Below are positions 11,457-23,568 of a DNA stretch of 64,000 bases, piece after piece. Positions within the stretch are counted from its first letter, which is position 1. Each line of letters begins with the position of its first letter. A program made the translations under genes and the position numbers. The stretch comes from Geosiphon pyriformis (taxonomy: Eukaryota; Glomeromycota; Glomeromycetes; Archaeosporales; Geosiphonaceae): the NCBI GenBank assembly GCA_016748015.1, contig JAAOMT010000436.1, positions 754,033 to 818,032 on the forward strand, in the 5' to 3' direction. Below the pieces are notes generated by a model. The model had not been told where the DNA came from and did not search any database. It saw nothing but the letters and a program-made list of their open reading frames with translations.

Positions 11457-13073
11457 GTGGAGTTCAAGGGATTTTTGAACAATGGTCATAACAAAGTGAT
11501 GGTTGAACAATTACTGACTTGTTTTAAGAAATTATATAGGTTTCATAAGTTTTTAGATTCCAAGACTACTGAGAATTCTCAGATCAGGGCAGCTATTGTT
11601 AAACATATAGAAGCTTTTGCAAACAATAAGAGTCAAATAATTAGGAGTGTATTGGAGAAGCTTTTTAGAAAAGTTACATTAAATTATCTGATTGATAATA
11701 AAGATTTGGTTTTAGAGCTGGATTTGGTCAAGTACAAAGTGAATTCAATTATAGAAAATTGGATCAGGAAGTACACAATTAAATTTTTTGTTTTTTATTA
11801 TTAACAAAGACAATTTGCACCTTTCAATTATATTGATAATGGTGTGTTTTCTGGCATAATAAAGCAAATTGATTTTGATGAGTTTTTGTTGGTAATCAAG
11901 AATCTTCCTAATGGCAAAGCTGCTGGATTGTTTGGTATCTCTAATAAAATATGGAAACATTGTGATGAGTTTGTTCTGATTCTTTTTCTATGTCTGCTCA
12001 ACTTGTGTTTGGCATGTAAATCTGTTTCTAATGCTTAGAAAGAAGTCTGAATATTCATAATTCTGAAATCTTATGAGTGGAAAGGAGTTTTAATGAACAC
12101 TAAACCTATTGCTTTTATTGAGACTGCTAGGAAAATTCTCTCAAAGATTCTGTCTGATCATATTTTGAAGGCTTGCAGCACACACAACATTCTGCATGGT
12201 GACAATTTTTTGGTTTTAAAAGGCACTTTTACTCAGTCTCTTATTTTTATTGTAGGATCTGTTGTAGAAAATGCTTTGAAAAAGAACAGAGAAATCTGGT
12301 TGGTTCTTCAGAACATGAGCAAAGCTTATAATTCAGTAGGCTGGTTGCATTTGAAAAACAGTCTGAAAAGAATCAAAATGTGTGAAAAGTTTGTTAGGTT
12401 TTTTGGTCATATTTACAATAGCTACATGAATAGAGTTATGACAGACTTTGGTTTGTCTAAAGATTATAAAGTCCATGATGGTTTGGACCAGAGTGAAGTT
12501 TTTTCTCCTTTTTTGTGGAGGATTTTTTATAATTCTTTGTTGTGTGAGGTCAAAAAACATGATTTGCTTTTTGGATATTAAGTTGATTCCAAATTTGTGG
12601 CCAGAATGGACAGAATCGAGTCAAATGCTGGTTTGACTTCATATTTGGCTGCTGGTGCTTTTATGGATAATATTATTTGGGTTGACAATTGTCGCACAGT
12701 AACATAGAACATTTTGAATATTGCTAGCAAGTTCTTTAATTTAATGAATATATCAATCAACACAGATAAAATGGTTGTTATTCCTATCAACTTGAAAACT
12801 AGTGATATCTTTTTAAATATTAGTGGATCTCTAATTTTAATTACAAAGACTGGTGAGACTTATCAGTATTTGGGCATTTTTTTGTTAACTAAAAGTCTTT
12901 CTGGTCCAAGTTTAAAGAAAGCAAATTTGGATGTAAAGTTTTTCTCATCCATGGTTTTGTGCAAAGCTATTTTGAACAAACAGTTCTCTTATTTAGTCTT
13001 GATTATTTTACAGTCTATAGTGGAATACAGAACTCAGTTTAGTTTTATCAATAGAGATATGTGCAAGAAATAA
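11457..13073 (+). pseudogene. LINE ORF2 reverse transcriptase domain
   Basis: RT motifs occur in order in one frame: LPNGKAAGLFGIS (about 11904-11940), the finger motif; the motif A region QNMSKAYNSVGW (12309-12344); DGLDQSEVFSPFLW (about 12477-12520), motif B; and FMDNIIW (about 12660-12680), motif C. Catalytic aspartates are replaced by Asn in motif A (QNM and AYNS where QDM and AYDS are expected) and in motif C (DN for DD), all G-to-A changes. GETYQYLGIFL (about 12852-12884) is the usual motif D/E region. A few stops remain. The enzyme cannot be active. Confidence 0.9.
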
Positions 13074-13094
13074 GTTCATATAATTAGAAAAAAA

Positions 13095-15044
13095 TTGAAG
13101 TCTAAGGCCAGTTTGCCCAAAGATTTTCCTAATAAGGCTGTACACCATCTATCTTTGTACAATTTGAAACTTTTCGAGCAAGTTCAGGCAAAAGAAAAGG
13201 TGATATTGGTGTTGCAGTTTGCTAATGATAAAAGAATAATGAATCAACTTTTTGAACATAGGTCAATGAATTTCCAAGTTTTGGGCTGAGTACTTCAGAA
13301 CTCTTTTCAGTTTCCTGTTAAGTTGATAGTCAATTCAATGAACAATTTTTTGGCTGGTGTTACTAAAATTTTTTTGCATAATAAGATTTTCTTGGCCAAT
13401 GGCTTGTCCAATGCTTTTTGTTTCAAGCATGGTTTTCTCATTTTGGATATTTTGGGTCAAGCACTATACTTTTGGATTTACAGATTACTAAAGTGTTTTG
13501 GAATTATTTTTGCAGATTAATTTTTAAACAGCCATGAAAAATGTTTTAATTGGAAAAATTTTTGCTGTTGGAAATGATTGGATTCTAGGGGTTTAGTTCC
13601 TTTTTGGTTCACAATGGTTTCAGATTTTGTCAAAGGTAGTGGTCTAGTTAAAGGTCTTCCTTCCACTTTTGGATGCTTTTCCAAGTTAAATGTTTCTGAT
13701 ATGAGCAGTATTAGTGTCATCTGCTCTAGTCTAAAAGATGCTTTTTTGCCTGAAATTTCAATTTACACTGATAGTTCTGTTAAAAACTTTGGTACATCTA
13801 GTGCTGCCAGAGGAGCTATCACCTATTTTTCTGATCTAGATTTGTATGTAAAGGTGGAGATCCATGATTTGTTATCATCTACCTTGGCTGAAATATAAGC
13901 TGTTGTATTGGCTCTTGAGTGTGTTCTAGCTTTCTCTAAAGTCACAGTTTTTTCTGACAGTTAGGCTTTCTTGGATGCTTGCCAGGCTGAGTTGAGATTG
14001 GTGGCTCCTAATTTTCACAATAGATGCTGGATAGAGCACCATTATATTAACAATTTAGTCAAATATAAGAACATTTCTATCACTTGGACAAAAGTGAAAG
14101 ATTATTCTGATGTATTGGACAATGAACATATTGATAGGTTGGCTGATCTGGCCACCTCATTGGGGCTTGTTTTTTCAGTGAATGTTAAGGAAAAATTCTT
14201 ATTGGCAGATGATAAAACAATTTCTGGTAATACACATTACTTTGTTAAAACAACAAATAATACTGTTAAGTGTTTTCAATGGAAATTTGGATCTGGTTTA
14301 AGCATCATAGATTCTTCATGGGTTGGCAACATTAATTGGGTTTGTACTGCTTTAGTCTGACACTCTAACTCCCACATGTCTGCTAAATATATAAGCAAAG
14401 CCACTTCTGGCTTGTGCACATATTTGATGAAGGTTTTACACAGAAGGCTGTCTGTAATTGTTAGAAAGTACTTGTATAATCACAGCTATCCTAGTATTTT
14501 GTGTATGTGTTGTGGGGAGATGGATTTTTCAGATCATAGTTTTGTTTGTGGCTTGAACTTTTTGACACATCAGGGCTTATTGAGTAAGTATTCTTCTCTT
14601 TGGAAATCTTTTACTGGAGCAATCTTGTTATTATTTATGATACATCAGTTTTTGGCTTTATTTGTTTTTGATGTTAAACTTTATACAATTTTGTGCAAGA
14701 GGTTTATATTCGAGGATTGGTTGATAAAAGCTAAGGCATCTTTTGAAAATACTAAGCTTGCAATGTTTAATCTAATTGGGTTCATTTGGAGCATGGTTGC
14801 TGGTCATAAGAAGTGAATTTGGATGTTTAATTCGAAACTTTGAGCTAAAATGGAGCATCAAGGGTTGCTATATGTAGATGGATTTTCATATGATGTCATT
14901 TAAGATTTTTCTGCTAGAATTTTAGGTGGTGTTGCTCATTTGTTGAGAATTGGAAGAGGTTATGTCACCAATCTTGGCCTGAGTATTGGCCATTTGTTTT
15001 TTGCTAATACTATTGGCAAAATTATGGTTGATATAGTTGTGTAG
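13095..15044 (+). pseudogene. LINE ORF2 C-terminal part: RNase H and zinc motif
   Basis: Continues the RT frame. RNase H is seen as IYTDSSVKNFG (about 13761-13793), LAEI then TAA (about 13888), SDS then TAG (13957-13965, a Gln codon in relatives), and DNEHIDRLADL (about 14118-14150). The HS-type motif near 14098 has lost its His (DYSDV). After a WHPDSHM-like segment (about 14364-14380) comes a Cys/His motif, CMCCGEMDFSDHSFVC (14502-14549), spacing C-x2-C-x7-H-x4-C. The C-terminal 150 codons are also found as separate fragments at 16245, 52600 and 53100 on the minus strand. The final stop is TAG at 15042. Confidence 0.87.
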
Positions 15045-15172
15045 TGTAATCTTGATTGGCCAAGTGGCTGGTCATATGTAGTAAATGTATGAATCACATT
15101 TAATTTAGAACTTTAGATAGTTGTATTATATTAGATAGTGATTGGGCTTTACTTATTAAATGAATAAAAAAA

Positions 15173-15904
15173 AAAATTATATTGTTGTTAGTTTTTTTGA
15201 TATTGTTAATTAACTTTTTAAATATTGGTTTTTGACTTTATAAATTATAAGTTAAACTTTTAAAAATTTATTATAGTTTTTTGTTAAATTAAAAGTTAAC
15301 TTACTTAATAATTTTTTGGTTAATATAATCAAGATTTTATTAAATTGTAATATTATTTTAATAAAATTTTTATTTATAATATTTTATTATTTTAATAATT
15401 TTCTAATATTAAATATTTTTAATATATTATTATATTATAAAGTATTGGTTTTTAAAAAAGTTTGATGTAATTTTTAGTAAATATTTAGTTAATAAACATA
15501 ATTAAATTTTTAAGTAAAAAACTTTTTATTATTGAAAAAAACTAAATTTAAAAAATTTTATGTTTTAATAATTTAATATTATTATTAAATTTCTTTAAAA
15601 TAAAAATTTATACATGGTTGTTTTATTTTTTGGTTATAATACAAATTATTAATGTTTATAATTTGTGTAATTTTTTTGTGATCAAAAAATATTTAATAAA
15701 AATAGAGTTATTTATTATTAATATTTTTATAAATAACTTATTAAAAAATTAAATTTCTGTAATATATTTAATAATATTACAGTTTTTTTAAGAATTTGGG
15801 TTTAAAAATTAGTGTTTATGTTTTTGGTTTAAGTTTATTAATGCTGGCTAAATTGCAAACTATTTTTTAAATCATTGTATATATATTAATACTTAGTATA
15901 ATTA
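15173..15904. other. AT-rich stretch between two LINE 3' ends
   Basis: Over 80 percent A+T by eye, with G exceeding C on the plus strand, as in decayed plus-strand LINE sequence. I found no reading frame or alignment that I could defend. It is bounded by the A tail of the plus-strand LINE and the T-rich tail of the minus-strand LINE fragment at 15905. Confidence 0.5.
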
Positions 15905-16255
15905 ATATTTATTTATTTATTTTTATTTATTTATTTAATGAGTGAGGTCCAAACACTGCCTAATACAATACATCATACAAGTAATTTAAACTAGGTGTGA
16001 ATCATGCATTTCCTACACATGACCAGCCACTCGGGCTAATCAAGACAACACTAGGCACTTATATATACTGAAATCATATCACTGATACCTGCAAAGAATA
16101 AACAAGACTTATGAAACCCAAAACTCACACCAAATGCATCTGCAATACCCAACAACCTAACCACACCAGCCGAAAGCACTGAAAGAAGACCAGAAACTGA
16201 GACAGGAACAAAACCATTATACAGGATCATGCCACTCTTTTCCATATTTATTTTA
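15905..16255 (-). pseudogene. 5'-truncated LINE fragment (C-terminus and 3' UTR)
   Basis: On the minus strand, 16245-16051 encodes the last 64 residues of LINE ORF2, with MEKSGMI, LLGIADAFGVSFGF and a normal stop. Then comes the conserved 3' UTR (CATGACCAGCCACTCGGGCT on the plus strand at 16018-16037) and a TAAA-repeat tail (plus strand TTTATTTATTTATT at 15909-15940). It is well preserved, with intact codons and CpG dinucleotides, so it is younger or less mutated than its surroundings. Confidence 0.88.
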
Positions 16256-17410
16256 ATAGTTAATTTGCTTTTAATATTTGTATTTTTAAGCTTAATTTAA
16301 AATTATTAGACATTTGTAATAATTGTTAAATTAAAAAAAAAACAGATTATTAACTTTATTTATAATAAAAATATTTTAATTATTTGATTTAAAATTAAAA
16401 ATTATTCTAATATTATTAGTAATTTTATTGCTAATAAGTTAATTAATAAGACTATTTATATAATTTTGTATCTTCTTATTTTAATTTATAAAAGATTTTT
16501 TTAGTTAATAGAGTAACTATTTTAAATAATATTTAATGTTTTGTTTATAATATATTAAATAATAAATTATAATTATTGAAAAGTTAAACTTAATATTAAT
16601 ATAATTAATAATAATATAAGTAAAAACATAAATTGGTAATATTTTTTTTAATTTGACATTCTAATTTTCATATAAAATTAAATTTTATTAGTAAGTTTTT
16701 TAACAAATTTATATACATATTTAATAAAAGTTGTTTATAAATGGTTTTTTGTTGTTGTTTAAAAATATTTATTTAATAAATAATATTCTAGAATTTTTTG
16801 TTTTTATTGTAATAAAATAAAATTTTTGAATTATGTTTTTATATACAATTAGATACTATTATTTGTTTAAAGTTATTAATAAACTTGACTAAATTTTGGA
16901 ATTTTTATTAATATTTTGTTTTTATTATTTTTGATTTTGTATTTTTTTTTTGTATATTAAATAATATTTTATATGTTGTTATATATAAAAGTTTTGTTTT
17001 TAAAATTTGGTTTATTGAAATAATATTAATTTTTAAAAATACTAAATTTACAAACTTATAATTGGTCTTTTTTTTATATTAAGTAATAACAGATTATTAA
17101 AAAAAATAATTTAATTAATAATAATATATGTGTTTTTTATATTTGTGTAATTTATCTAAGTAGTTTTTTTAAAAATATAATATATATGCTTGATATTATT
17201 AAAGTTTTTGTAATTAGTTTTGATTTATATAGTAAATATTAATTTTTTTGGTTTAAATAATAGTATTAATATTAATATAAATATATAATATAGTTTTAAT
17301 TAATTTAAATAACTAGTTACATATAACAAATATATAAATTATATTTAATTATAAATACTTAATTTGTTTATATTTATTAAATAATATAATAAAAAAAAGT
17401 TTATTTTTTT
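16256..17410 (+). repeat. Heavily decayed LINE, plus-strand 3' end at about 17285-17400
   Basis: 17285-17400 aligns with the LINE 3' end at 15045-15172: TTTTAATTAATTTAAATAA matches TCTTGATTGGCCAAGTGGC with C/G turned to T/A. The same AAATGAATA-like end and A run follow. The sequence upstream of 17285 is AT-only and not alignable by eye. Confidence 0.6.
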
Positions 17411-17519
17411 AAAAAAATTTTTGATTGTAAACTTATTTATAAATTAATAAAAAAATTTTTTAAATAATATTATAAAATAGTAATTTTTTTACAATTTTAA
17501 AAAAAATTTATTTTATTAA

Positions 17520-18330
17520 AATTAATATATAGTCTAACTACTATTTAATACAATATGTTAAACTAAATAATTTAAATTAAATATAGTTTATATGCTTTTT
17601 ACATATAACTAAATATAAGTTTAATTTAAATTAAATTATATTAAATATAAAAAAACTTACTTTAAAATAATATTTTATTTATAATAAAAACCAATATATT
17701 ATTATTTTAATTAAACTATTTAAATATTTAATAATTATATTTATGTTAAACTTAATACTATTAAGTTAATATTTTTAGAAAGTAATTATTTAAGTTTAAA
17801 GTTTATTATCAAGTAAATTAATAATATTTTTGATATTAAGTTAAAATTTATTGGTTAATAAAAATATAATTTTATTTATTTTAAGTTTTATGTATTATTT
17901 AATATTGTTTTAATTTATTGGTTAATTTTAATAAAAAACAATATTAAAATTTTTTAAAATATAAAAAAATTATTATTTTTAAAGATATTTTTAAAGCCAA
18001 ATTAATAAATTTTTTTTAGTTGTATTGTTTTTAAAAGTAATAAATTAATTTTTTAAGTATATAATTATACTTGTTTTATTTTTTAGTGTTTAAATTTTAT
18101 TTAATATTTAAAATATATTATTGTTGTTTTTGGATTTTAAAATAACTTTTTTGTAATATAAATTACCAAATTTAATTAAACTTATTGGTTTTTTAATTAA
18201 TTATAAAATTGGTAAATAAAACAAAATTTTTTTATTTTTATTATAAAGAAACAGATTAATATGTTTTTAATAAAGTTATTAAAAATTAAAATAAAAAAAT
18301 AATTTGTTTTAAAATAAAATAAAATAGTTA
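17520..18330 (-). repeat. Decayed LINE 3' end, minus strand, then AT-rich DNA
   Basis: 17530-17610 follows the LINE 3' UTR in reverse orientation (CTAACTACTATTTAATAC for CAAACACTGCCTAATAC), so a minus-strand LINE begins 3' to 5' here. From about 17620 to 18330 there is only A/T-rich sequence in which I see no gene. Confidence 0.5.
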
Positions 18331-18379
18331 TATAATTGGTTAATTTGGTTTTTAATAATAATAATTTATTTGTAATTTA

Positions 18380-18480
18380 TGTAAAAAATAATTGTTTTAA
18401 ATAAGTTTTCTTTTGTAAATTCAATATAATTTGGTTTTGATTGATTTAAATAACTAATTATATAAAAATATTATTAAAAT
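18380..18480 (+). repeat. LINE 3'-end relic
   Basis: TTTTGTAAATTCAATATAAT followed by a TTGATTGATTTAAATAACTA-like segment. It matches a similar relic at about 55510-55575 and, more distantly, the 3' UTR of the LINE at 15045-15085. It lies close to the border of the host island. Confidence 0.5.
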
Positions 18481-18658
18481 TTGATTCTGATTTTTTATAT
18501 GAAAAAAATATTAAAAATATTTACAATTATTTGCAATTATTAAAAAAATTTAAAAAAATTAAAATATTAAACATTATACAATTTAAAAAACAATAAAATT
18601 ATAACATTTTATATTTATAAAATAAAAATTAAAGTGTGTTTTAATTTTAAAAAAAAAT

Positions 18659-18705
18659 ATACATATATATATATATATATGTATATGTATATGTATATAT
18701 AATTT
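18659..18705. repeat. (TA)n / (TATG)n microsatellite
   Basis: Run of alternating T and A with a few G substitutions, self-complementary. It lies just before the change from about 90 percent A+T to the more balanced composition of the host island. Confidence 0.9.
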
Positions 18706-18719
18706 GATTAAAATACTCG

Positions 18720-19882
18720 GTTTAAAAACTAGTAAATTAATTTTTATATATTGATTATTTTATCATAGCGCAAATAAACTTTTTAAGCTTTTTTAATTTT
18801 TTATAAAGTTGCACATTAAATCAACTGTAACAATTCCAATCTAATATAATATTTTAAGAAAAAGAAAATATATAAAACGATGTATGACATACACACGTAC
18901 AACAAATTTATTTCATCAAGTCCAAAATAGTAAAGAATAAAAATAAAAACTGCACTTGGCATTTATATTACAAAAATAAAAAAGAAAGCCGACTTTAATT
19001 CAAGGAGTAATTGAAAATTAGCATCTTTCTCATGCTTGGTAGTTCAGATATCATTTTTAAAATAACAAAAAAGGGAGGATCCAAATTACCCGTTTAAAAA
19101 TAATTGAAATGGGTGGGAAATATCATTGACGTCATCATTATGTTTAATTCAAAAGGGTAAAATAAAAAAGAAGGCTGATGGTTTTTAGGTTGAGAAAAAG
19201 ATGACGAATGGGAATGTACGGTAATTATCAGACGGATCTTAATCATAGCATACATAGAAAATAATTTTGGGGGTTGTAGAGGGTTGAAATATTGCTAATT
19301 ATCATAGGCGAAACAAGAATGCTTTTCTCTAAAAGGAAAAGATAACGTATAATTTTGCGCATTCAAGAAAAAAATTTACAAATACGAGGCAACATCAAGA
19401 ATCATATATATAGTGTAAGTTTGGGACATTTCTGCTTTGAGCTCTTTTGAAATAATGGAAAAAAAAATAGTCGTAAAGAAAATAATCAAAAAAAATTTAC
19501 AAATAGTTAACGGACATTATCTGTGTGTGATTTTCGAGAAGAAAATTAAGTTTTTTTTTTTTTCAGAGATGAAATACTTATGAATAGGGGATTCGATCCT
19601 ATAGGAGATTTAATCATTGAAAAAATCGGAAACGAGAACATATACCTGTTTGGGAAGAATCAAAATCAACCAATCTTTACAATTTTTACAGTGTAATAGT
19701 ATAATAATATTATTAATAATATTAATGATAATAGGCTCTCCATACCGTAATATCAAGAAACTCGTAACGAGAAAACATCGAAGCTTTCTCTTGTCCGTTC
19801 GTGAAGTATATTTACAATTCAAACAAAGTTTATTTTTCAAAACAGAGTCAATCTTTCTTTCTCTGTCCACTCTTTCATGAAT
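18720..19882. other. Intergenic region downstream of the bZIP gene
   Basis: No coding gene found; two overlapping short frames near 19610-19880 are mirror shadows without a recognisable product. This is the 3' side of the minus-strand bZIP gene and should contain its 3' UTR. It holds a perfect TGACGTCA palindrome at 19127-19134. Composition changes abruptly near 18750. Confidence 0.6.
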
Positions 19883-20059
19883 TCATGTAGTCGATTGATT
19901 GGCTTGATTGATAGATGGCCAATAATTCATGGCTGGCATTGCTTGAGGTAAAGCTGGACGACTTCGAGTCCTCAGCAATTCACATAAATCATCTCCCATC
20001 ACCCGATCACTATCCTCTTCACCAACACCCGGGACAACCCCACCTCTGTGACCATTACT

Positions 20060-20092
<33 letters not shown>

Positions 20093-22074
20093 GCCATTAT
20101 TACAACCAGATCCAGAGCTTCCTACTAAATATGCACCACGATTTCGATTTGACATCAATGGTAACGTTGCTTGTGGAGGTGAATTGGAGCTTAATTTCGT
20201 TGATGAATGACGATAATCAGATCGGTATAACGGTTCCATACTTGAATCAGAAGGTGAAAGACTGCGAACTTGAACATCAGGTAAACCGTTAGCGGTACGA
20301 TTCATAGTAGTATTTGAAGGAGAACTCTCTGGAGAAGAATTTGGCGAGTAAGGATAATTCGGACGATTATCAAACAACGAGGAGTGATCATTAAAATGAC
20401 CATTGTTGTGATTATGATGAGTATTGTTATTACTATTACGATTACTATTACTACTACTATTACTACCACTGCTATTATTACGATCTTTTTGTCTCATCCA
20501 AGGTTCTTCTCCAAGGCCATGAGTATCATCTTCGGTAGTTGAAGTGTATGAAGAGTGGGAAAATTGTTGACCATTATTACCACCACCAACACCACCACCA
20601 CCCGAGGAGTTGTTACCCCGATGACGTCCATGACCATCATCATCGTTCATATCACTATCACCTTTGTAACGTGCAAGCTCAGCACGAAGTTTCCCAATCA
20701 TTGAAGACATTTCTTGCTTTTCTTTTTGCAAGTTTTCCATCATCTTTTTTACATTGTCCAAATCTTTTGCCTTTTGCTCCAAGTCTTTAATGTAACGATC
20801 TTTTCGTTGACGAAAAGCTCGTTGAGCGGCACGATTTTGAGCGGCCCTTTTTGAATTAGTCAAAGTACGACTATTAGAGGGAGATCTAACAGCATTCAAC
20901 ATTACTTGAGACATATCATTTGGAGATTGAGCGAGTGAGCCGGGGGATGGAAGATTTTGTGGGACATTTTGTGACTGGGCTTGATGAGCTAGAATTAGAG
21001 AAGTTTGTGGAACCGGAAAAGTTGGAATTAAGGGGGAAGGATTCAATCCAAGTGTCCCTGAGGATTGTTGTTCATGCATAGCACGTGGGGGCAAAGCAGG
21101 TTTTCCTTCTGGCACTTGAACGAAAGCGAGAGAATGGGACGATACGGTGAAAGGGAAAAAAAGCGAGATAAAAGTGAATGGATTAGAGATAAGTTTATAA
21201 AATAAAATAAAATAAAATAAAGTAAACGGAGGGATAGATAATCAGGTCTACAGGTGGGTGGAGAGACCTTGCAGGGACCGAAATTGTCATAATAATGGTT
21301 TCAGCGTGTACCATAATTATTATTGTGGTGATGGTGGTGGTGGTGGTGGTGGTGGTGGTGTACATTATTTTGCATAGCACAAGCACACAAAAATATTTCC
21401 CGAAATCAAAAGCCACACTAGAGAAAGAGATTGAATCACCATAAAAAGTACCAGGGGTAAAAAAAATTTTCCTCACTGGACAATGCATGGGTGTAAAATC
21501 TACGTTTTTCCTATAGGCCCACAGAATTGAATTTACAGAAAAAAAAAAAAAAACATTAAAAAATTTAATTCTTACATTGAGTATTAGAATATCCGTTGAA
21601 GGGAGCTAAAACATTTGAAGAATTAGATCCGTTGTTTTGAGGCGGATAACCTAAAGGAGAAGGTTGTCCTCTTTTCTCCAAACTGTTCCAACCATTAGAT
21701 GATAGGGTAGCTTGTGGGATTACTTGTTGTGATTGATGGTGATGCGAGGGTTGTTGTTGTTGTTGTTGTTGTTGTTGATGATGAGAGTGGTGGTGGTGAT
21801 GGTGGTGATGGTGGAGTGGAGAGGTTCCATTCGTGGTAGGAGAAGAAGAAGAAGATTGAGAGTGTTGTTGTTGTTGGGATTGTTCAACTGTACTAGGAGG
21901 ACTAACGGTTAGATAATAAGGACTTCCGGCCGTGTTTGGAGGAGGTGGTGGTTGAAGAGTTGGAGTCGAGGTAATATTTGTTTGCCGAAAAGTTGGAGTA
22001 TTTGTATTGGGATTATTTGAAGACAAGGAAAGTTGGTGAGGAGTGTTGTAAACGTTTCCGAACGACATTGTCAT
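19883..22074 (-). CDS. bZIP transcription factor, two exons, 576 aa
   Basis: DNA-binding regulator expected in the nucleus. Exon 1 is 22074-21576 and exon 2 is 21114-19883. The intron (21575-21115, 461 bp) starts GTAAGA and ends in a pyrimidine-rich tract with TTCAAG. The joined length is 1731 nt, and the stop is TGA. Residues about 254-274 form the basic region with NRAAQRAFR, the fungal AP-1/Pap1 type N-x-x-A-Q-x-x-F-R signature. A zipper follows, with heptad positions at about 278, 285, 292, 299, 306 and 313 (Leu, Leu, Met, Lys, Ile, Leu). Exon 1 carries His, Gln and Ser tracts; exon 2 carries long Asn and Gly runs. No Cys-rich Yap1/Pap1 redox domain is visible, so target and signal are unknown. 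The ATG at 22074 is the first in the frame after T-rich leader sequence. Confidence 0.9.
21115..21575 (-). other. Intron of the bZIP gene with a GT-rich microsatellite
   Basis: 461-bp intron, long compared with the 65-100 nt introns of the genes at 56-60 kb. It contains a (GGT)n run on the plus strand (21331-21360) and an (AAATA)n run near 21197-21220. The frame at 21195-21488 is repeat-driven and not a gene. Confidence 0.8.
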
Positions 22075-23537
22075 TTTAATTATTATTTCTTTTTTGGTTT
22101 AAAAAGAAGAAGAATTGGTTGTTTTTTTTTTTTAGATTTAGTGGAAAAAATTGAATTTGATTGATTGATTGATTGATTGATCAGTTTGAAATTAAGATAA
22201 AAATGTTTTGCATCAAAAATCCGGTTTTAAAATTATGTTTGAAGGAAGAAAGGAAGGAAGGAAGGAAGGAAGGAAGGAAGGAAGGAAGGAAGGAAGGAAG
22301 GGGAAATAGGGGAGAGAGGATATAAAGAGTAATATGAGAGGAAAAAAGAGGTTTTTTAATGATAAGAGAGAGATTAAGAAATGTGAAAGAATGGTTTTTA
22401 GGAATATTTAAAAAAATTTTCAAAAAAGACCAAAATTATTATTTTTTTTTTTCCGAAAAAACGTCGTAAAATAACAAAAAAAAGAAAAATCAGTTATTTC
22501 GATTATTCTTCGGTTGTTGTATCTGAGGAAAAAAAAAAAATCGTTTAAAAAAAAAATTTCTTCCCAATAATGATTGACTGATTGTAGCTGAAGGGTTTTT
22601 GCGTGATCTATTTTTATTAGGAAGGCTAATATTGAACTTTGTTTTTAAGGTTTAGAAAAGCTTATTTCTTGTACCAAAGGGGAAGGGGGGATAAGTAAAC
22701 GAGGTAAAGGGAAACACCGTACGTTACGTTACGTTATGTTACTATTTTCTTTTTTGCTGCTGCAACCAAAAGACAAGGGTAAGCAAGCAAGCAAGCAAGC
22801 AAGGGAAAAGTAGCTAAACGTTGACAACTAAAAGACGACGACCGTTAATATTACGATGAAATTCAAGTTGTCAAAAAAAAAAAAAATTTTTTTTTTGAAA
22901 AGCTTTAAAGACTTGACCGAAAAAAAATTTTTTTTTTATATAGGATCTGATAATTGTTTCAAAAAAAGTTTCCCGGCTTTCGCTTTTTTGCGTCAGCTTC
23001 AAAAAAAAAAATAATAATAATAATAATTGCCAAATGCTTGCAGCAAATCTCCTAAAGCTGCTTGCAGAATGGAAAAGAGGTAATCCAATTATTTTTTATT
23101 TATAAAAAAAAGAAACATCCAAAAATTTGAAGATCTTTATAGATCGACAGATCCTATATACACTGTAAAAAAAAAAAAAAATTTGTTTGTTTAAAGAAGA
23201 ATTCAAGGAACACACATTGAAGAGTATCGTTTTCATGGTTGGTTGGTTGGTTGGTTGTGTAGTCAAAAGAGTAATTTAAAATTTATTTATTTATTTATTT
23301 ATTTATTAAATCATATATTAAAAAATTATATCATTATTTGTTTTAAATGAAATAGATTAACAGCTTTCATAATGAAAATGCGCTGTTAATGAAAATCAAT
23401 TGATTAAAAATCACAATGATATTATTAAAAGATGACGGTTTAATAACAAACTTATGATAAGCACCGAAAGTTCTACGCACAGACTAAAAAGAAATCTTTA
23501 ATATATATATATATAAATATATATAAATAAAAAGAAA

Positions 23538-23568
<31 letters not shown>

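Larger units (their letters stand above)
8385..15172 (+). mobile_element. Full-length APE-type LINE (6.8 kb), inactive
   Basis: Non-LTR retrotransposon with a CT-rich 5' leader, ORF1, and an ORF2 with endonuclease, RT, RNase H and a C-terminal zinc motif. The 3' UTR ends TTATTAAATGAATAAA plus an A run (about 15155-15172). The 5' border is set by alignment to the minus-strand copy that starts at 49301. Lengths agree: 6788 nt here, and 2507 + 4267 = 6774 nt for that copy. The architecture fits the I/Tad group of LINEs. It is the least decayed LINE in the window but still broken. Confidence 0.92.

Noticed and set aside
19580-19615. GGGGATTCGATCC segment that resembles a tRNA T arm.
   Set aside because: No acceptor, D or anticodon stems could be folded around it; no tRNA or rRNA gene was found elsewhere either.
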